Assembly: GCA_001898625.1 (NCBI GenBank)
Contig: MKUP01000032.1
Coordinates: 124,001 to 188,000 of the forward strand
Origin: Burkholderiales bacterium 67-32
GTDB lineage: Bacteria; Pseudomonadota; Gammaproteobacteria; Burkholderiales; Burkholderiaceae_B
DNA length: 64,000 bases
Direction of reading: 5' to 3'
This document shows, one piece after another, positions 62,764 to 64,000 of the stretch; the stretch's first letter is position 1; the number at the start of each line of letters is the position of its first letter. The position numbers and the translations under genes were made by a program. The notes beneath the pieces were generated by a model. That model was not told where the DNA came from. It did not search any database and worked only from the letters and a program-made list of their open reading frames with translations.

Positions 62764-63735
62764 ATGTCCGTGCACCGCTGGCTCGCGGGATCGATGCTGG
62801 CCATCGCGGCAATCGCCGCGCCCTGGGCCGCGCATGCCAACGACACCTACCCGGACCGCCCCGTGCGCCTCGTCGTGCCGTTCGCGCCCGGCGGCTCGAG
62901 CGACATCGTCGGACGCGTGTTCGGCGAATACCTGCAGAAGAAGACGGGGCAGCCCGTGGTGGTCGAGAACCGCGCCGGCGCCAACGGCATCATCGGCACG
63001 CGCTACGTCAAGGAAGCGGCGCCCGACGGCTATACGCTGGAATTGAGCACCAACACCACGCACGCCGCCAACGTCAGCCTGTACAAGCAGCTTCCCTATG
63101 ACGCGATGGCGGACTTCGAACACATCGCGCCCTTCGGCCTCTCGGCTTCGGTGGCCATGGTCGGCAAGGAGTCGGGCATCACCTCCGTCCGCCAACTGGC
63201 GGACTACGCCAAGGCGCACCCCGACAAAGCCTTCTTCGGCTACTACAACTCCGCCTCGCAGATGTCGGGGGAACTGTTCCGGCTGAAGTCCGGCGCGCCG
63301 CTCAAGGGCGTGTCCTACAAATCCATCGGCAACGCCACCTCGGACCTGCTGGGCGGCCACATCCAGGTGATCTTCATGGAGTACCTGCCCGCAGTCGGCC
63401 AGATCCCGGGCGGCAAGCTGGTGCCGCTGGGCGTGACGGCCGCCAAGCGCTACGGCGCCTGGCCCGACGTGCCCACCATCGCCGAGACCTACCCGGGATA
63501 CGAGCTCGACTTCCACCTGGGGCTGGTCGCGCCCAAGGGCACGCCCGCGCCCATCCTCGCCAAGCTGCACGCCTGGATGGACGAGGCCGCCCACGACCCC
63601 GCCTTCGTCGCCAAGCTGAACGAACTGGGCATGGAGCCGCTGCCCATGAGCCGGCAGGAATACGTGCGCTTCTCGCGCGAAAAAATCGACTACTGGGCCC
63701 GGCAGGTCAAGGCCGCCGGCGTGCCGCCGCAATGA
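62764..63735 (+). CDS. Bug-family periplasmic solute-binding receptor
   Basis: This 323-residue receptor has a signal peptide ending APWAAHA. The mature start NDTYPDRPVRLVVPFAPGGS is followed by SDIVGRVFGEYLQKKTGQPVVVENRAGANGIIGTRYV, then AAPDGYTLELSTNTTHAANV. ATG follows AGGAGATCACC. It precedes a luciferase-like monooxygenase by 25 bases. The IclR operator upstream ties it to the alpha/beta hydrolase and CoA-transferase on the other side of the regulator. Confidence 0.94.
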   Translation: MSVHRWLAGSMLAIAAIAAPWAAHANDTYPDRPVRLVVPFAPGGSSDIVGRVFGEYLQKKTGQPVVVENRAGANGIIGTRYVKEAAPDGYTLELSTNTTHAANVSLYKQLPYDAMADFEHIAPFGLSASVAMVGKESGITSVRQLADYAKAHPDKAFFGYYNSASQMSGELFRLKSGAPLKGVSYKSIGNATSDLLGGHIQVIFMEYLPAVGQIPGGKLVPLGVTAAKRYGAWPDVPTIAETYPGYELDFHLGLVAPKGTPAPILAKLHAWMDEAAHDPAFVAKLNELGMEPLPMSRQEYVRFSREKIDYWARQVKAAGVPPQ

Positions 63736-63760
63736 CATCGCAACGAGATAGGACATAGAC

Positions 63761-64000
63761 ATGCGCCTGGGTTACTTCACGATGCCGCTGCATCCCTTGC
63801 ATCGCAACCCCACCGAAACCCTGCAGGAAGACCGCGAGGCCATCATCCTGGCCGACAAGCTGGGCTTCTACGACGCCTTCGTGGGCGAGCACCTGACCGA
63901 CCAGGCCGAGAACGTTACCAACAGCCTGCTGTTCCTGGCGACCCTGATCCCCGTGACCTCGCGGATCAAGCTCGCCTCAGGCACTTCGAATCTTTCGCAC
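63761..64000 (+). CDS. Luciferase-like flavin monooxygenase, C-terminus outside window
   Basis: The first 80 residues of a bacterial luciferase-family protein (LLM class) are visible. MRLGYFTMPLHPLHRNPTET forms the first barrel strand and substrate loop, DREAIILADKLGFYDAFVGEHLTDQAEN follows, and TSRIKLASGTSNLSH reaches the window edge. Such enzymes use reduced FMN from a separate reductase to oxygenate small ketones, aldehydes or heterocycles. It is co-transcribed with the Bug receptor, so it probably oxidises the solute that the receptor brings in. Confidence 0.9.
   Translation, partial: MRLGYFTMPLHPLHRNPTETLQEDREAIILADKLGFYDAFVGEHLTDQAENVTNSLLFLATLIPVTSRIKLASGTSNLSH

Noticed and set aside
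1-64000. tRNA, rRNA, CRISPR arrays or an integrase gene
   Set aside because: I looked through the intergenic regions and found no cloverleaf, no spaced direct-repeat array and no tyrosine or serine recombinase catalytic domain; a covariance-model search would be more sensitive.

Overview
The window is dense, GC-rich DNA with short intergenic gaps and strong GGAGAC-type ribosome binding sites. It most resembles the Bordetella-Achromobacter branch of the Alcaligenaceae (Betaproteobacteria). Three things support this: five Bug-type periplasmic solute receptors with no membrane partners beside them, an aceE-aceF-lpdA operon whose lpdA carries its own lipoyl domain, and the many IclR, LysR and TetR genes paired with small catabolic operons. 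The exact species cannot be read from the sequence.

Layout. 1-9.6 kb: end of a CoA-transferase gene, a Fur-boxed hmuS-chaN heme pair, ilvD, an XRE regulator, prlC, folD and a small RelE/HigB-type toxin-antitoxin pair. 9.6-19.9 kb: a PaiB-like flavoprotein, a FixL/FixJ-like two-component system, and the divergent pyruvate dehydrogenase operon, closed by a clear intrinsic terminator. 20.0-24.5 kb: an AT-richer, gene-poor accessory stretch. It holds an uncharacterised 188-aa protein, a translationally coupled pair whose first member looks like an Nmad3 (nucleotide modification associated) protein, a YegP protein and an insertion-sequence remnant. 24.5-27.4 kb: an orphan lipoprotein, a major-facilitator remnant with an in-frame stop, a small membrane protein and a PhyH-like oxygenase.

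27.4-34.5 kb: an IclR-linked operon of three FAD oxidoreductases and two Bug receptors. 34.5-40.6 kb: a surface-sugar acyltransferase, a lipoprotein subtilase with a small periplasmic neighbour, and a solitary PD-(D/E)XK-like protein. 40.7-45.3 kb: a Bug receptor divergent from a TetR, RraA-like, aconitase-type dehydratase operon. 45.4-50.4 kb: a PAS-winged-helix regulator, a Bug-amidohydrolase pair, two LysR genes and an AhpD-like protein. 50.5-57.2 kb: a TetR-linked Rieske oxygenase operon with a solute-binding protein and porin, then an isochorismatase-fold hydrolase and a GntP permease. 57.2-64 kb: a siderophore receptor, a formyl-CoA transferase-like protein, an alpha/beta hydrolase, an IclR regulator, a Bug receptor and the start of a luciferase-like monooxygenase.

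The recurring design is a local regulator, a perfect or near-perfect inverted repeat, a periplasmic receptor and two or three catabolic enzymes. Several repeats appear twice at the expected promoters, which links regulator to target: TTCCATGATAYGGAA in the IclR locus near 62 kb, and TTAATTTAC-N6-GTAARTTAW in the TetR locus near 41 kb. The least explained parts are the 20-24.5 kb stretch, the FAD/Bug duplication and the Rieske operon with its recombinase-like small protein.
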